The translations under genes and the position numbers were made by a program. Below are positions 1-8,591 of a stretch of 64,000 nucleotides of DNA, piece after piece (positions within the stretch are counted from its first letter, which is position 1; every line of letters starts with the position of its first letter). This DNA is from Rhodococcus sp. RD6.2 (lineage in GTDB: Bacteria; Actinomycetota; Actinomycetes; Mycobacteriales; Mycobacteriaceae): the NCBI RefSeq assembly GCF_001040705.1, contig NZ_CVQP01000008.1, positions 56,209 to 120,208 of the forward strand. The letters are read 5' to 3'. The notes beneath the pieces were generated by a model. That model had not been told where the DNA came from. It searched no databases and was given only the letters and a program-made list of their open reading frames with translations.

Positions 1-677
<677 letters not shown>

Positions 678-683
678 GACGGT

Positions 684-1061
684 TCAGCCTACCGGATCGT
701 CGGCACCTTCCCTGCCACGGTCCGCGCGCTCCTGCCACGGCCACCGTCCGCTGATCTCCAACTGGAGCGACCAGCTCAGGAACGTCCGGATCAGCACGAT
801 CAACGCCAGGACTCCGACGGACTCGAAAGTGGGTGTGACGGCAACGGTCTTGATGATGTCCGCGGCGACGAGGAACTCCAGCCCCAGGAGGATCGAGCGA
901 CCCAGGTTGCGCCGGTACGGGGTGTACACGGAGGCGCCGGGCCGGGACCGGATCGTGGAGAGCGCGATCCAACTCGCGACGGCGGCGCCGACGACGATGA
1001 CGGCCACACCGACGATGTCGACGGCCGACCCGACGTTCGAGATGACGGATTCGACGTCCAT
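684..1061 (-). CDS. DUF1622 family small membrane protein
   Basis: 125-residue integral membrane protein with three hydrophobic segments (about residues 11-35, 55-75 and 82-98) and a charged Arg/Glu-rich tail. The pattern and the central LEFLVAADIIKTV stretch match the DUF1622 family, which has no established function. The ATG at 1061 is the first start in frame. It is the first gene of a short minus-strand unit whose second member is the ABC-F ATPase, 6 nt downstream. The 62 nt to the divergent lycopene cyclase gene must hold both promoters. Family assignment is by recall; function unknown. Confidence 0.75.
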   Translation of the reverse strand: MDVESVISNVGSAVDIVGVAVIVVGAAVASWIALSTIRSRPGASVYTPYRRNLGRSILLGLEFLVAADIIKTVAVTPTFESVGVLALIVLIRTFLSWSLQLEISGRWPWQERADRGREGADDPVG

Positions 1062-1123
1062 GGCGGCGACCCCCTGCGTCCGATTCGGTTGGGACCAGGG
1101 TCGCAGGTTCGCCGCTACCGTGT

Positions 1124-2257
1124 GTGATCGTGAGCGATGGCGGCGTGGCGGACCTGGTGGTGGTCGGGCTCGGCCCGGCGGGGCGAGCGCTCACGCACCG
1201 GGCGCACGCCGCCGGTCTGGCCGTCGTCGCCGTCGACCCGGCGCCCGATCGCGCCTGGACCCCCACGTACGCGATGTGGGCGGACGAGCTTCCCGCCTGG
1301 CTCGATCGACGCGTGGTCGCCGCCGACGTCGCGGGGCCCCGCGTCGTGGCCGTTCGCGAACACGTTGTCGACCGCGAGTACGTCGTCCTCGACAACGCCA
1401 TCTTCCGAGCCGCACTCGACACCGGAAGCGCCCGCGTCGTCACCGGCCGCGCCCTGCACCTCGACGGGTCCGCGGTGACACTGGGCGACGGCACGGTGCT
1501 GCGGGCCCGGCACCTTGTCGACGCGCGGGGTCTTCGGGCCGGCGGCGGTGCGGCGGAGCAGACGGCGTACGGGATCGTCGTGCCCGCGGCGGCAGCGGGG
1601 CCTGCCCTGGGCGATGCGCCCGCGCTGTTCATGGACTGGCGACGCGACAACGGAACAACCACCGACGATCCGCCGTCGTTCCTGTACGCGGTCCCCGTCG
1701 GGAACGGCCGCGTGCTGCTCGAGGAGACGTGTCTGGTCGGCCGTCCCGCGCTCCCCGTGTCCGCGCTGCGCGAGCGATTGCTCACCCGGCTGAGCCACCG
1801 CGGCGTCGACGTTCCCGCCGACGCGGAGGTCGAGAAGGTTCGCTTCCCCGTCGAGGCACCTCGACCTGGCGGGGACGCGCTCGCGTTCGGGTCTCGCGGT
1901 GCGCTGATGCATCCCGGCACCGGCTACAGCGTCGCGGCGTCGCTCGGCGCTGTCGACGACCTCGTCGGGGCGCTCGTCGCGGGAGACGATCCGGGGAAGG
2001 CGTTGTGGCCGCGGCCCGCTCGCACGGTGCGGGCGCTGCGGGAGGTGGGTCTGCGGGCCCTCCTCGCACTGCCGGCCCCGCTCGTCCCCGAGTTCTTCGA
2101 CGACTTCTTCGCGCTGCCACCGCAGTTGCAGCGGGCCTACCTGTCGCAGCGCATCGAGCCGCGTGCCACCGCGTCGGCGATGTGGACGCTGTTTCGCCAC
2201 GCGTCGATGCCCGTGCGGCGCACACTGGTCGGCGCCGCGCTGCCGCGTCACCGCTGA
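1124..2257 (+). CDS. crtL: Lycopene beta-cyclase, CrtL type
   Basis: Flavoprotein that closes the ends of lycopene to beta rings in carotenoid synthesis. The 377-residue protein opens with a dinucleotide-binding fold (DLVVVGLGPAGRA, residues 10-22), has the MDWR motif at 170-173 and the catalytic-type LEET motif at 199-202, all in the order expected of the plant/cyanobacterial CrtL family found in rhodococci. Start is GTG at 1124; a second GTG at 1130 is possible and would remove two residues. There is no other carotenoid gene next to it, so the rest of the pathway is elsewhere. It is followed 21 nt later by an LLM flavin oxidoreductase gene with an AAGGAG-type ribosome site, and the two may share a transcript. 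Confidence 0.85.
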   Translation: MIVSDGGVADLVVVGLGPAGRALTHRAHAAGLAVVAVDPAPDRAWTPTYAMWADELPAWLDRRVVAADVAGPRVVAVREHVVDREYVVLDNAIFRAALDTGSARVVTGRALHLDGSAVTLGDGTVLRARHLVDARGLRAGGGAAEQTAYGIVVPAAAAGPALGDAPALFMDWRRDNGTTTDDPPSFLYAVPVGNGRVLLEETCLVGRPALPVSALRERLLTRLSHRGVDVPADAEVEKVRFPVEAPRPGGDALAFGSRGALMHPGTGYSVAASLGAVDDLVGALVAGDDPGKALWPRPARTVRALREVGLRALLALPAPLVPEFFDDFFALPPQLQRAYLSQRIEPRATASAMWTLFRHASMPVRRTLVGAALPRHR

Positions 2258-2278
2258 GCTCAACGAAGGAGAGCCCTG

Positions 2279-3322
2279 ATGAAGGTCGAGATCCAGCTCG
2301 ACGCACCACCGGTCGACGCCGCCCGCCGGGCCGTCGAACTCGCCGGAACAGGTGCCGCCGGACTGTTCACCTTCGAGGGACCGCACGACGTGTTCTTCCC
2401 CCTCGTCGCGGCGGCAGGCGTCGTCGACGTCGACCTGGCGACGAACGTCGCGATCGCCCTGCCCCGCAGTCCGATGCACCTCGCGAACGCCGCATGGGAC
2501 CTGCAGTCGATGAGCGGGGGCAGGTTCCGGCTCGGGCTCGGCTCACAGATCCGCCCGCACATCGAGAAGCGGTACTCCTCGACCTGGTCCCGGCCGGCCG
2601 CACGCATGCGCGACACCGTGCTCGCCGTCCGGGCGATCCTCGAGGCCTGGCAGAACGGCACCCGACTGGACTACCGCGGCGAGTTCCACACCCACACCCT
2701 CATGCCACCGACATTCGTGCCAGGACCGAACCCGCACGGCGTACCCCCGATCCTGCTCGGAGCGCTCGGCCCGGTGATGACGCGGACCGCCGCCGAGGTC
2801 GCGGACGGTCTGCTCGTGATGCCGTTCCACAGTGAGCGGCACTTCCACGAGCGCACTCTGCCTGCGGTGGACCTGGGCCTGGCGCGCCGCGAGCGCGACG
2901 GCTTCGAGATCGTGCCACAGGTGATCGTGGCGACCGGCCGAACCGACGCGGAGCTGAGCGCCGCAGCCACCGGGGTGCGGGCGCTGCTGGCGTTCTACGG
3001 GTCGACGCCCGCCTACCGGCCTGTGCTCGAGGTGGAGGGCTGGGCGCACCTGCAGGAGCAACTCAACACCCTGTCCAAGCGTGGCGCGATCGCCGAGATG
3101 ATCGCCCTGATCGACGACACGATGCTCGAGACGCTGGCCGTGCGGGGCACGCCGGAGGAGTGCGCCGCCGAGATCGTCCGCCGTTTCGGCGACCACGCCG
3201 ACCGCGTGTGCTGCTACTTCCCCGGATACGACGTCGATCTCACGCACGTGCGAGACCTGGTGGCAGCGCTCTCGACGGACGCTCTCAGCGCAACGCCCCG
3301 AACTGCACCAGTGCATCGTTGA
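2279..3322 (+). CDS. LLM-class F420-dependent oxidoreductase (TIGR03617-like)
   Basis: 347-residue luciferase-like TIM-barrel oxidoreductase. The N-terminal half (FTFEGPHDVFFPLVAAA, then LATNVAIALPRSPMHLANAAWD and GRFRLGLGSQIRPHIEKRY) is typical of the F420-binding branch common in mycobacteria and rhodococci rather than of FMN-dependent luciferases. The ATG at 2279 follows a strong AAGGAG at 7 nt. Substrate unknown. The 3' end overlaps the convergent membrane hydrolase gene by 38 nt, so both coding ends are antisense to each other. Function beyond cofactor class is inference. Confidence 0.8.
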   Translation: MKVEIQLDAPPVDAARRAVELAGTGAAGLFTFEGPHDVFFPLVAAAGVVDVDLATNVAIALPRSPMHLANAAWDLQSMSGGRFRLGLGSQIRPHIEKRYSSTWSRPAARMRDTVLAVRAILEAWQNGTRLDYRGEFHTHTLMPPTFVPGPNPHGVPPILLGALGPVMTRTAAEVADGLLVMPFHSERHFHERTLPAVDLGLARRERDGFEIVPQVIVATGRTDAELSAAATGVRALLAFYGSTPAYRPVLEVEGWAHLQEQLNTLSKRGAIAEMIALIDDTMLETLAVRGTPEECAAEIVRRFGDHADRVCCYFPGYDVDLTHVRDLVAALSTDALSATPRTAPVHR

Positions 3323-4094
3323 CGGCCTCGGGAACTCCGTCGAGCGCCCAGAGCGCGAGTCCGCCCGCGATCAGCGTCAGCACCGGCCCGAGGAAAGCGC
3401 GTTCGAACGTTCCTCCGGCCCGGATCGACAGCCACGACGGCAGCTGAAACTCCCACCATCGCCTCCCCCGCCACGGCAGCAGCGGAGCCAGGAACGGGAC
3501 ACCTTCCTTGGTGATGGCGTCCCCGAGGCAGTGCACGGCGCACCCCAGACCGACCGCGACTCCGAGTGCCCGCGAACCGATCTCGTCGGGGTACCAGGTC
3601 CAGGTCAAGGCAGCCAGCACGCCCGCGACGAGGGTGACGGCGATCCAGCCGCTGCGTTTCGCCCAGCCTCCCGCCAGACCCCGTAGTGCCAGTCCGAGTG
3701 TGAGGAACAGCGTGCCGATGACCGCGGGACGCCCGAACGCCACGACCAGCGCCGACACACCGAAACTGATCGCGATCGCGAACAGTGCGGTGTGGGTGAG
3801 GGTTCGGTGCCCACCGGTGCGTTTCGGATCGCGTCGACCGCGGGTCAGGCGGTAGTACCAGAGGGACACCTCGTCGACGACCTTCGCGAGGGCCCAGCTC
3901 ACGGGCCCGAAGGACCGAGCCACGGTCGATTGACCGGTGTCGAGGTCGGGGAGCAACGCGGCGCCCGCGCACACACCGGCGAAGGTGAACACTTCCGCCG
4001 TCGACGTCGGGCCGCCCCACTCCGGCGGTAGTACCTGGGCGGCGAGCAGTCCGGCGACCGCACCGGAGACAGCATGGGTCGGACCCATAACCAT
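3285..4094 (-). CDS. YdjM-like membrane-bound metal-dependent hydrolase
   Basis: 269-residue polytopic membrane protein with the conserved polar residues of the YdjM/LexA-binding membrane hydrolase family: GPTHAVSG at the N-terminus, PDLD near residues 49-52, HRTLTH at 96-101 and a later HCLGDAITKEGVPFL block. These His and Asp residues are the likely metal ligands. I start it at the ATG at 4094, preceded by AGAGG; an upstream in-frame ATG at 4175 would add 27 Arg-rich residues and has no ribosome site. Substrate unknown; in E. coli ydjM belongs to the LexA regulon, but I see no clear SOS box here. The tail overlaps the convergent LLM gene by 38 nt. Confidence 0.75.
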   Translation of the reverse strand: MVMGPTHAVSGAVAGLLAAQVLPPEWGGPTSTAEVFTFAGVCAGAALLPDLDTGQSTVARSFGPVSWALAKVVDEVSLWYYRLTRGRRDPKRTGGHRTLTHTALFAIAISFGVSALVVAFGRPAVIGTLFLTLGLALRGLAGGWAKRSGWIAVTLVAGVLAALTWTWYPDEIGSRALGVAVGLGCAVHCLGDAITKEGVPFLAPLLPWRGRRWWEFQLPSWLSIRAGGTFERAFLGPVLTLIAGGLALWALDGVPEAVNDALVQFGALR

Positions 4095-4191
4095 GAAGCG
4101 AAAACCTCTCGGACAGAACGACAAGTGCGCTGCCCGAACCGAGCCGCCCACGACGGCCCGAAATCTACCAACCACCCCCGACAGAACCGTG

Positions 4192-4225
4192 CTCCTGCGG
4201 GCACCGGCACCGGTGCCCGCAGGAG
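4192..4225 (-). terminator. Hairpin after phosphatase-like gene
   Basis: Perfect 15-bp stem (CTCCTGCGGGCACCG and its complement) with a 4-nt loop, starting 7 nt past the stop of the minus-strand phosphatase-like gene. No T-run follows, as is common for actinobacterial terminators. Confidence 0.6.
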
Positions 4226-4232
4226 AGGCAGG

Positions 4233-5219
4233 TCAGGACCCGAAGGACGGGAACCCGGAGGGCTGCGTCGGCGCGGTCTTCGCCAACGGCACGCCGTCGA
4301 GGTTCTCGGGCAGTGCGATCCCGAGGTTGTCGAGGACGGTCGGGGTGATGTCGGCGATGGTGTAGCTGTTGTCGGTGGTTCCGCCCGCGTATCCCGCTCC
4401 GCGCGCGATCACGAAGGTGGTGGTCTCCGCAACGGACTGTCCACCGTGCCCGCCACTCGGCTTGTGGCCGTGATCGGAAGTGACGAGGATCGTCCACGAC
4501 TCCCCGGAATCCTTGGCGCGCTTGTCCACTGCGTCGACGATCCGCCCGACCTCGGCGTCCACTCGGGCGATCGACTCCGCGTACGCCGCCGCTGTGGTGC
4601 CGCCGGAGTGGCCGGCGCCGTCGACCTGATCGAGTTGCGTGAAGATGAAATCAGGTCCCGCGGAGACGATCTGGTCGGCGACCGCGGTCGCGGTTGCGGT
4701 GTCCGTGGCGGCAAGTCCTCCTGCCCCCGCGGTGGTGGTCACCACGTCGGCCGTGGGAGTGCCACTCCCCGCGATGGTGGCGATACCGTTCCAGGTGGAG
4801 ATCGACTGTGTGCCGAGAGCGGGGTTCGCTGCTTCGATTCGCGTGAACGCGGTCGGGTACTCGTCGTAGTTCGCACCGTTGAACGAATTGTCCTGGACAC
4901 CGTGCTTGTCGTTCCAGACGCCGGTCAGGATGGTCGACCAGGAAGGCCCGGAGATGGTCGGGTGCCCGGCGATCGAGGACTGGCCGCTGACGCCCTCGGC
5001 GATCAACTGGTGCAGGCGCGGCGCGTCAGCGGACTTGACGAAGTCGAGCATGGTGCCATCCAGACCGATGACGACGGTCTTGGTCGGGCCCGCCGCGGTG
5101 GAGGAACCGAGATCGAGTGCCGAGGCCGAGGCCGCGCCGGAGACGAGGGCGCAGGCCGCGACTGCAGCGGCAAGTGTGGTCGAAGTGGCTGTGATTCGCT
5201 TGTGGTTGGTCACGCCCAC
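4233..5219 (-). CDS. Secreted alkaline phosphatase/phosphodiesterase-like protein
   Basis: 328-residue exported protein of the alkaline-phosphatase superfamily (type I phosphodiesterase/nucleotide pyrophosphatase group). A signal sequence runs to about residue 35 (basic HKR, hydrophobic Ala-rich core, ASA-type cleavage region). The mature part has the first metal Asp in VVIGLDGTM, a nucleophile segment GPSWSTILTGVWNDKHGV, and the metal-binding VTSDHGHKPSGGHGG. Family knowledge says two metal ions activate a Thr/Ser nucleophile to hydrolyse phosphate mono- or diesters; the actual substrate is not evident. GTG at 5219 is used as start, with GTG 5213 also possible. A GGTCTAGACC palindrome sits 12 nt upstream, suggesting GntR/HutC-type control. 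It appears monocistronic, with a hairpin right after the stop. Confidence 0.8.
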   Translation of the reverse strand: MGVTNHKRITATSTTLAAAVAACALVSGAASASALDLGSSTAAGPTKTVVIGLDGTMLDFVKSADAPRLHQLIAEGVSGQSSIAGHPTISGPSWSTILTGVWNDKHGVQDNSFNGANYDEYPTAFTRIEAANPALGTQSISTWNGIATIAGSGTPTADVVTTTAGAGGLAATDTATATAVADQIVSAGPDFIFTQLDQVDGAGHSGGTTAAAYAESIARVDAEVGRIVDAVDKRAKDSGESWTILVTSDHGHKPSGGHGGQSVAETTTFVIARGAGYAGGTTDNSYTIADITPTVLDNLGIALPENLDGVPLAKTAPTQPSGFPSFGS

Positions 5220-5231
5220 GATCGTGCAGTA

Positions 5232-5241
5232 GGTCTAGACC
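5232..5241. promoter_or_regulatory. GGTCTAGACC palindrome, GntR/HutC-type operator candidate
   Basis: Perfect 10-bp palindrome 12 nt upstream of the phosphatase-like gene. It equals the core of operators bound by HutC-subfamily GntR regulators such as DasR in streptomycetes, but the outer flanks match that consensus only in part. CTAG is rare in high-GC DNA, which adds weight. Confidence 0.45.
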
Positions 5242-5355
5242 AAACGCCTGCCGAGAGGCGCCCCCGGACTCACCGTTCACCCTCCCTTCGCCGAACAGAC
5301 TCTGCCACTGCCCCATTCGTCACCGAGCCGACGCCCACCGTTCGTCGAGATCCCC

Positions 5356-7260
5356 TCAGCAGCCCCCACCCTCGACGCCCTCGACATCCGCAGCGGACTT
5401 GTCCGGCCGCAGGCCCCGCCACACGGGGTGCCGCAGCCTGCCGTCGTCCGTCAACTCCGAGTAACGCACTTCCGCAACCGTTTCCGGGCGCACCCAGCGC
5501 GCCGACCGAGCATCGACGGCGGGCACGGTGTCCCCGAAAGGCGAGTCGCCCGACGCTGTCTCCGCCACGAGGTCGCGCAGGCGTCCGAGCGTTGCGTCCG
5601 ACATGCCGCTGCCGACCCGGCCGAGGTAGCGAAGCCGTCCCGGGCCCGCGGGCAGACCCACCAGAACCGAGCCGACGCCTTTCGCTCGGCCGCCTTCCCC
5701 CGGCAGCCAGCCCCCGATCACCACCTCACACGTCCGGAAGTGCTTGAGCTTGAGCCACACCGACGAGCGACCCGACCGGTAGCCACTGTCCCATCGCTTC
5801 GCGACCAGGCCTTCCATGTGCGCCGCCCGACTGCTGTCGAGGGCCTCGTCCAGGTCGGGAGGCGCCAGGTCCGGCACGCGCCAGGAGTCGCCCTCCGGAA
5901 TCCTGATCGCCTCGAGCACCCGGCGGCGATCCCGCAGCGGCTTGTCCCGCACGGACACACCGTCCAGCTCCAGGACGTCGAAGAGCAGCAGCGCCACCGG
6001 ATTCGATTCCCGTTCCCGCGCCGACGGCGGACGCGACCGGCCCATCCGCTGCTGGAGCCGCCCGAAGCTCGGTGCACCGTCGTCGCCGAATGCGACGATC
6101 TCGCCGTCCAGCACCCCGGAGTGGCCCGTGAGCCCGGCGGGCAGATGCAGCAACTCGGGATAGCCGACGCCGATGTCCAGGCCGTTCCGGCTGGTCAGAC
6201 GCACCGGGTGATCCTCGCCGCCGAACGACACGAGTGCCCGGATTCCGTCGTACTTGTACTCCAGCGCCCAGGTGTCGGGATCGGCGCGCGACGCGAACTC
6301 CGACGCCGTGGCCGCGGTGGCCAGCATCGGCGCCTCCACCCGGTTCCGGCCGCCGACCACTCCGGCACCCGCGATCGCCTGCCTCGCCTCGTGTGGCCGC
6401 GGGACGGTCGCGGGTGCGACACCACCGCGCAGCCGCTCGACGACCTCGTGGAAGTCGAGTTGGCGCAGATCCGGTGCCGTGAGCTCCGCCCAGGTACGGG
6501 GCGCAGCCACAGTCGGCTGCGCGGTGCCGCGCAGGGAGTACGGCGAGATGGTGGTCTTGGTGGCCGAGTTCTGGCTCCAGTCGACGAACACCTTCCCCGC
6601 GCGCACCGCCTTGGACATCGTCGACGTCACCTGCTCCGGGGTCTGCCGTTCGAGTTCGACGGCGATCTCCTTCGCAACCTCGGAGCAGCGCCGTGACGTC
6701 CACCCGTCGCCCACGCCCGCGTACAGGTGAATCCCCTTGCTGCCGCTGGTCACCGGCAGCGCGTCGAGACCGCGGGCCTGCAGTCGCTCACGCACCCGCA
6801 ACGCCACCTGCGCGCACTCGTCGAGCGTCACGCCCGGCCCCGGGTCGAGGTCGATCACGAGCCGGTCGGGGGCTCCGGGCGATCCGTCGGGCGCGAACCG
6901 CCATTGCGGGACATGGAACTCGAGTGCTCCGGACTGTGCGAAGTAGACGAGGTCCGCGAGCTCGTCCACCTCGGGGTACACGACGGTCCGCGACCCCTGC
7001 GTGAGCGTGTGCCGAGGTATCCAGTCGGGGGTCGCGGCCTCGACGTTCTTCTGGAAGAAGGGGTCGGCGGCGGTTCCGTCCGGCCACCGCTTCCGGGTCA
7101 GTGGACGCCCCGTCAGCAACGGCACCAGCGCGGGTCCGACCTCGGTGAAGTACTGCAGGACCTCGGCCTTCGTCGTGCCCGAGTCCGGGTACAGCACCTT
7201 GTCGAGGTTCGTCAGGGTCAGGCGTCGATTTCCGACCCGGACCGCAGTGTTGTGCGCCAT
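5356..7260 (-). CDS. ligD: NHEJ DNA ligase-polymerase LigD (POL-LIG form)
   Basis: Bifunctional repair enzyme of bacterial non-homologous end joining. Residues about 1-280 form the archaeo-eukaryotic primase-like polymerase domain (metal pair in VIDLDPGPG, SGSKGIHLY, then VFVDWSQN). From about 310 comes the ATP-dependent ligase domain with the adenylation motif EYKYDGIR (Lys 336), VLDGEIVA, EGLVAKRW and the WLKLK motif, followed by the OB fold. The phosphoesterase module that sits between or beside these domains in mycobacterial LigD is absent, so 3' end trimming must come from another protein. ATG at 7260 is chosen; an in-frame GTG two codons earlier is possible. Divergent from ku with only 64 nt between starts, an arrangement typical of paired NHEJ genes. 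Cys-rich C-terminus GGGC is unremarkable. Confidence 0.93.
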   Translation of the reverse strand: MAHNTAVRVGNRRLTLTNLDKVLYPDSGTTKAEVLQYFTEVGPALVPLLTGRPLTRKRWPDGTAADPFFQKNVEAATPDWIPRHTLTQGSRTVVYPEVDELADLVYFAQSGALEFHVPQWRFAPDGSPGAPDRLVIDLDPGPGVTLDECAQVALRVRERLQARGLDALPVTSGSKGIHLYAGVGDGWTSRRCSEVAKEIAVELERQTPEQVTSTMSKAVRAGKVFVDWSQNSATKTTISPYSLRGTAQPTVAAPRTWAELTAPDLRQLDFHEVVERLRGGVAPATVPRPHEARQAIAGAGVVGGRNRVEAPMLATAATASEFASRADPDTWALEYKYDGIRALVSFGGEDHPVRLTSRNGLDIGVGYPELLHLPAGLTGHSGVLDGEIVAFGDDGAPSFGRLQQRMGRSRPPSARERESNPVALLLFDVLELDGVSVRDKPLRDRRRVLEAIRIPEGDSWRVPDLAPPDLDEALDSSRAAHMEGLVAKRWDSGYRSGRSSVWLKLKHFRTCEVVIGGWLPGEGGRAKGVGSVLVGLPAGPGRLRYLGRVGSGMSDATLGRLRDLVAETASGDSPFGDTVPAVDARSARWVRPETVAEVRYSELTDDGRLRHPVWRGLRPDKSAADVEGVEGGGC

Positions 7261-7324
7261 CAGCACCCGCCCACCGATTCGGCCTCACCTGGCCTGATCA
7301 CACAGTATGGACCATCATGGGGTG

Positions 7325-8119
7325 ATGCGGTCGATATGGAAAGGCTCCATCGCGTTCGGTCTGGTGAACGTCCCGGTGAAGGTCTATTCCGCCACCGAGG
7401 ACCACGACATCAGATTCCACCAGGTCCACGGCAAGGACGGCGGACGCATCAAGTACAACCGCGTGTGCAGCGAATGCGGTCAGGTCGTGCAGTACGCGGA
7501 CATCGACCGGGCCTACATCTCCGACGACGGCGCCCAGGTGGTCCTCACCGACGAGGACTTCGAGAAGCTCCCCGCGGCGGAGAAGCACGAGATCCCGGTC
7601 CTGCAGTTCGTCCCGTCCGATCAGATCGACCCGATCCTGTTCGAGAAGAGCTACTTCCTCGAGCCGGACTCCGCCTCCCCCAAGGCGTACCAACTCCTCG
7701 CGTCGACGCTGACCGACAGCGAACGCACGGCGCTCGTGCACTTCACGCTCCGCCAGCGCACCCGACTCGCGGCGCTGCGGGTACGTGACGGCGTGCTGGT
7801 GGTGCAGACCCTGCTGTGGCCGGACGAGGTCCGCGCCGCCGAATTCGGGTCCCTCGACGAGGCATCGTCGCCGTCGGAGAAGGAACTCGCGATGGCGACG
7901 ATGCTCGTCGATTCGATGTCCGAGGACTTCCACCCGGAGTCGTACACCGACGACTACCAGATCCAACTGCAGAAGATCCTCGACGAGACGATCGCGAACG
8001 GCGGCGAGAAGGTCAGCCTTCCTGTCGGCGCAGGCCAGGAGGCCGACGCCGAGGTGGTCGACCTCGTCGCCGCACTGCAGCGCAGCGTCGACGAGGCGAA
8101 GAAGTCCGCAGCCGGCTGA
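7325..8119 (+). CDS. ku: NHEJ end-binding protein Ku
   Basis: Homodimeric ring protein that threads onto double-strand break ends and recruits LigD. The 264-residue sequence starts MRSIWKGSIAFGLVNVPVKVY, the near-invariant bacterial Ku N-terminus, has the CSECG-type cysteine pair (about residues 47-52), the core ISDEDFEKL-like segment, and a short C-terminal tail (AALQRSVDEAKKSAAG). The tail lacks the long Lys-rich extension seen in some actinobacterial Ku proteins. The ATG at 7325 is preferred over the ATG six codons upstream because the family begins here and GGGG precedes it. Divergently paired with ligD. It ends 10 nt before the convergent DUF4334 gene. Confidence 0.95.
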   Translation: MRSIWKGSIAFGLVNVPVKVYSATEDHDIRFHQVHGKDGGRIKYNRVCSECGQVVQYADIDRAYISDDGAQVVLTDEDFEKLPAAEKHEIPVLQFVPSDQIDPILFEKSYFLEPDSASPKAYQLLASTLTDSERTALVHFTLRQRTRLAALRVRDGVLVVQTLLWPDEVRAAEFGSLDEASSPSEKELAMATMLVDSMSEDFHPESYTDDYQIQLQKILDETIANGGEKVSLPVGAGQEADAEVVDLVAALQRSVDEAKKSAAG

Positions 8120-8129
8120 TCCTGCCGGA

Positions 8130-8591
8130 CTATTCGGTGTCGCGGTCGAGCGCGAACCAGTAGTGCTCTCCGTTGTCCAGGACACCCTTGCCGTTCATCA
8201 CACCGATGAGGGTGTCGGGGCCGACCCGCTTGAAGTGGTCGAACACCGGCATTCCGTCGTAGACCATCGTCGCGGTCACCTCGCCGCGGAACTCGACCAT
8301 CCAGAGACTGGCGACGCCCTTGCCGCCCTTGACGTCGGAGAACAGCTCTCCGTCCTCGCCGCGGCACACCAGCGGCTGCACGTCGAAGCAGGATCCGAAC
8401 GTCTTGCCGTACCAGCGGGTCTTCTCGAGCAGCTGTTCTGTGCGGTGTCCGGTGCGAAATCCGCGGCCGCGCCACCGGCCGGAGAGCTCGTCGATGTGCA
8501 CGACCGGCAGGGCCGCCCACAGCTCGTCCAGTTCTCGCGGGTCGACGCTCTCGGCCGCGAGCAGCTTCTCGACCTGATCGTGGTGGTTCAT
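8130..8591 (-). CDS. DUF4334 (GXWXG) domain protein
   Basis: 153-residue protein with an N-terminal GXWXG-type segment (LSGRWRGRGFRTGH, about residues 35-48) and a C-terminal DUF4334 domain (FDVQPLVCRGEDGEL to GVMNGKGVLDNGEHYWFALDRD). These are calycin-like beta-barrel candidates of unproven function. The ATG at 8591 overlaps the stop of the upstream alcohol dehydrogenase in ATGA, so the two are translationally coupled and probably act on the same compound. No catalytic residues are recognisable. Family assignment is good; role is unknown. Confidence 0.8.
   Translation of the reverse strand: MNHHDQVEKLLAAESVDPRELDELWAALPVVHIDELSGRWRGRGFRTGHRTEQLLEKTRWYGKTFGSCFDVQPLVCRGEDGELFSDVKGGKGVASLWMVEFRGEVTATMVYDGMPVFDHFKRVGPDTLIGVMNGKGVLDNGEHYWFALDRDTE

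Noticed and set aside
7307-7324. Ku start at the upstream ATG (7307)
   Set aside because: Would add six residues (MDHHGV) absent from the family and has no ribosome site; ATG 7325 fits the invariant N-terminus.
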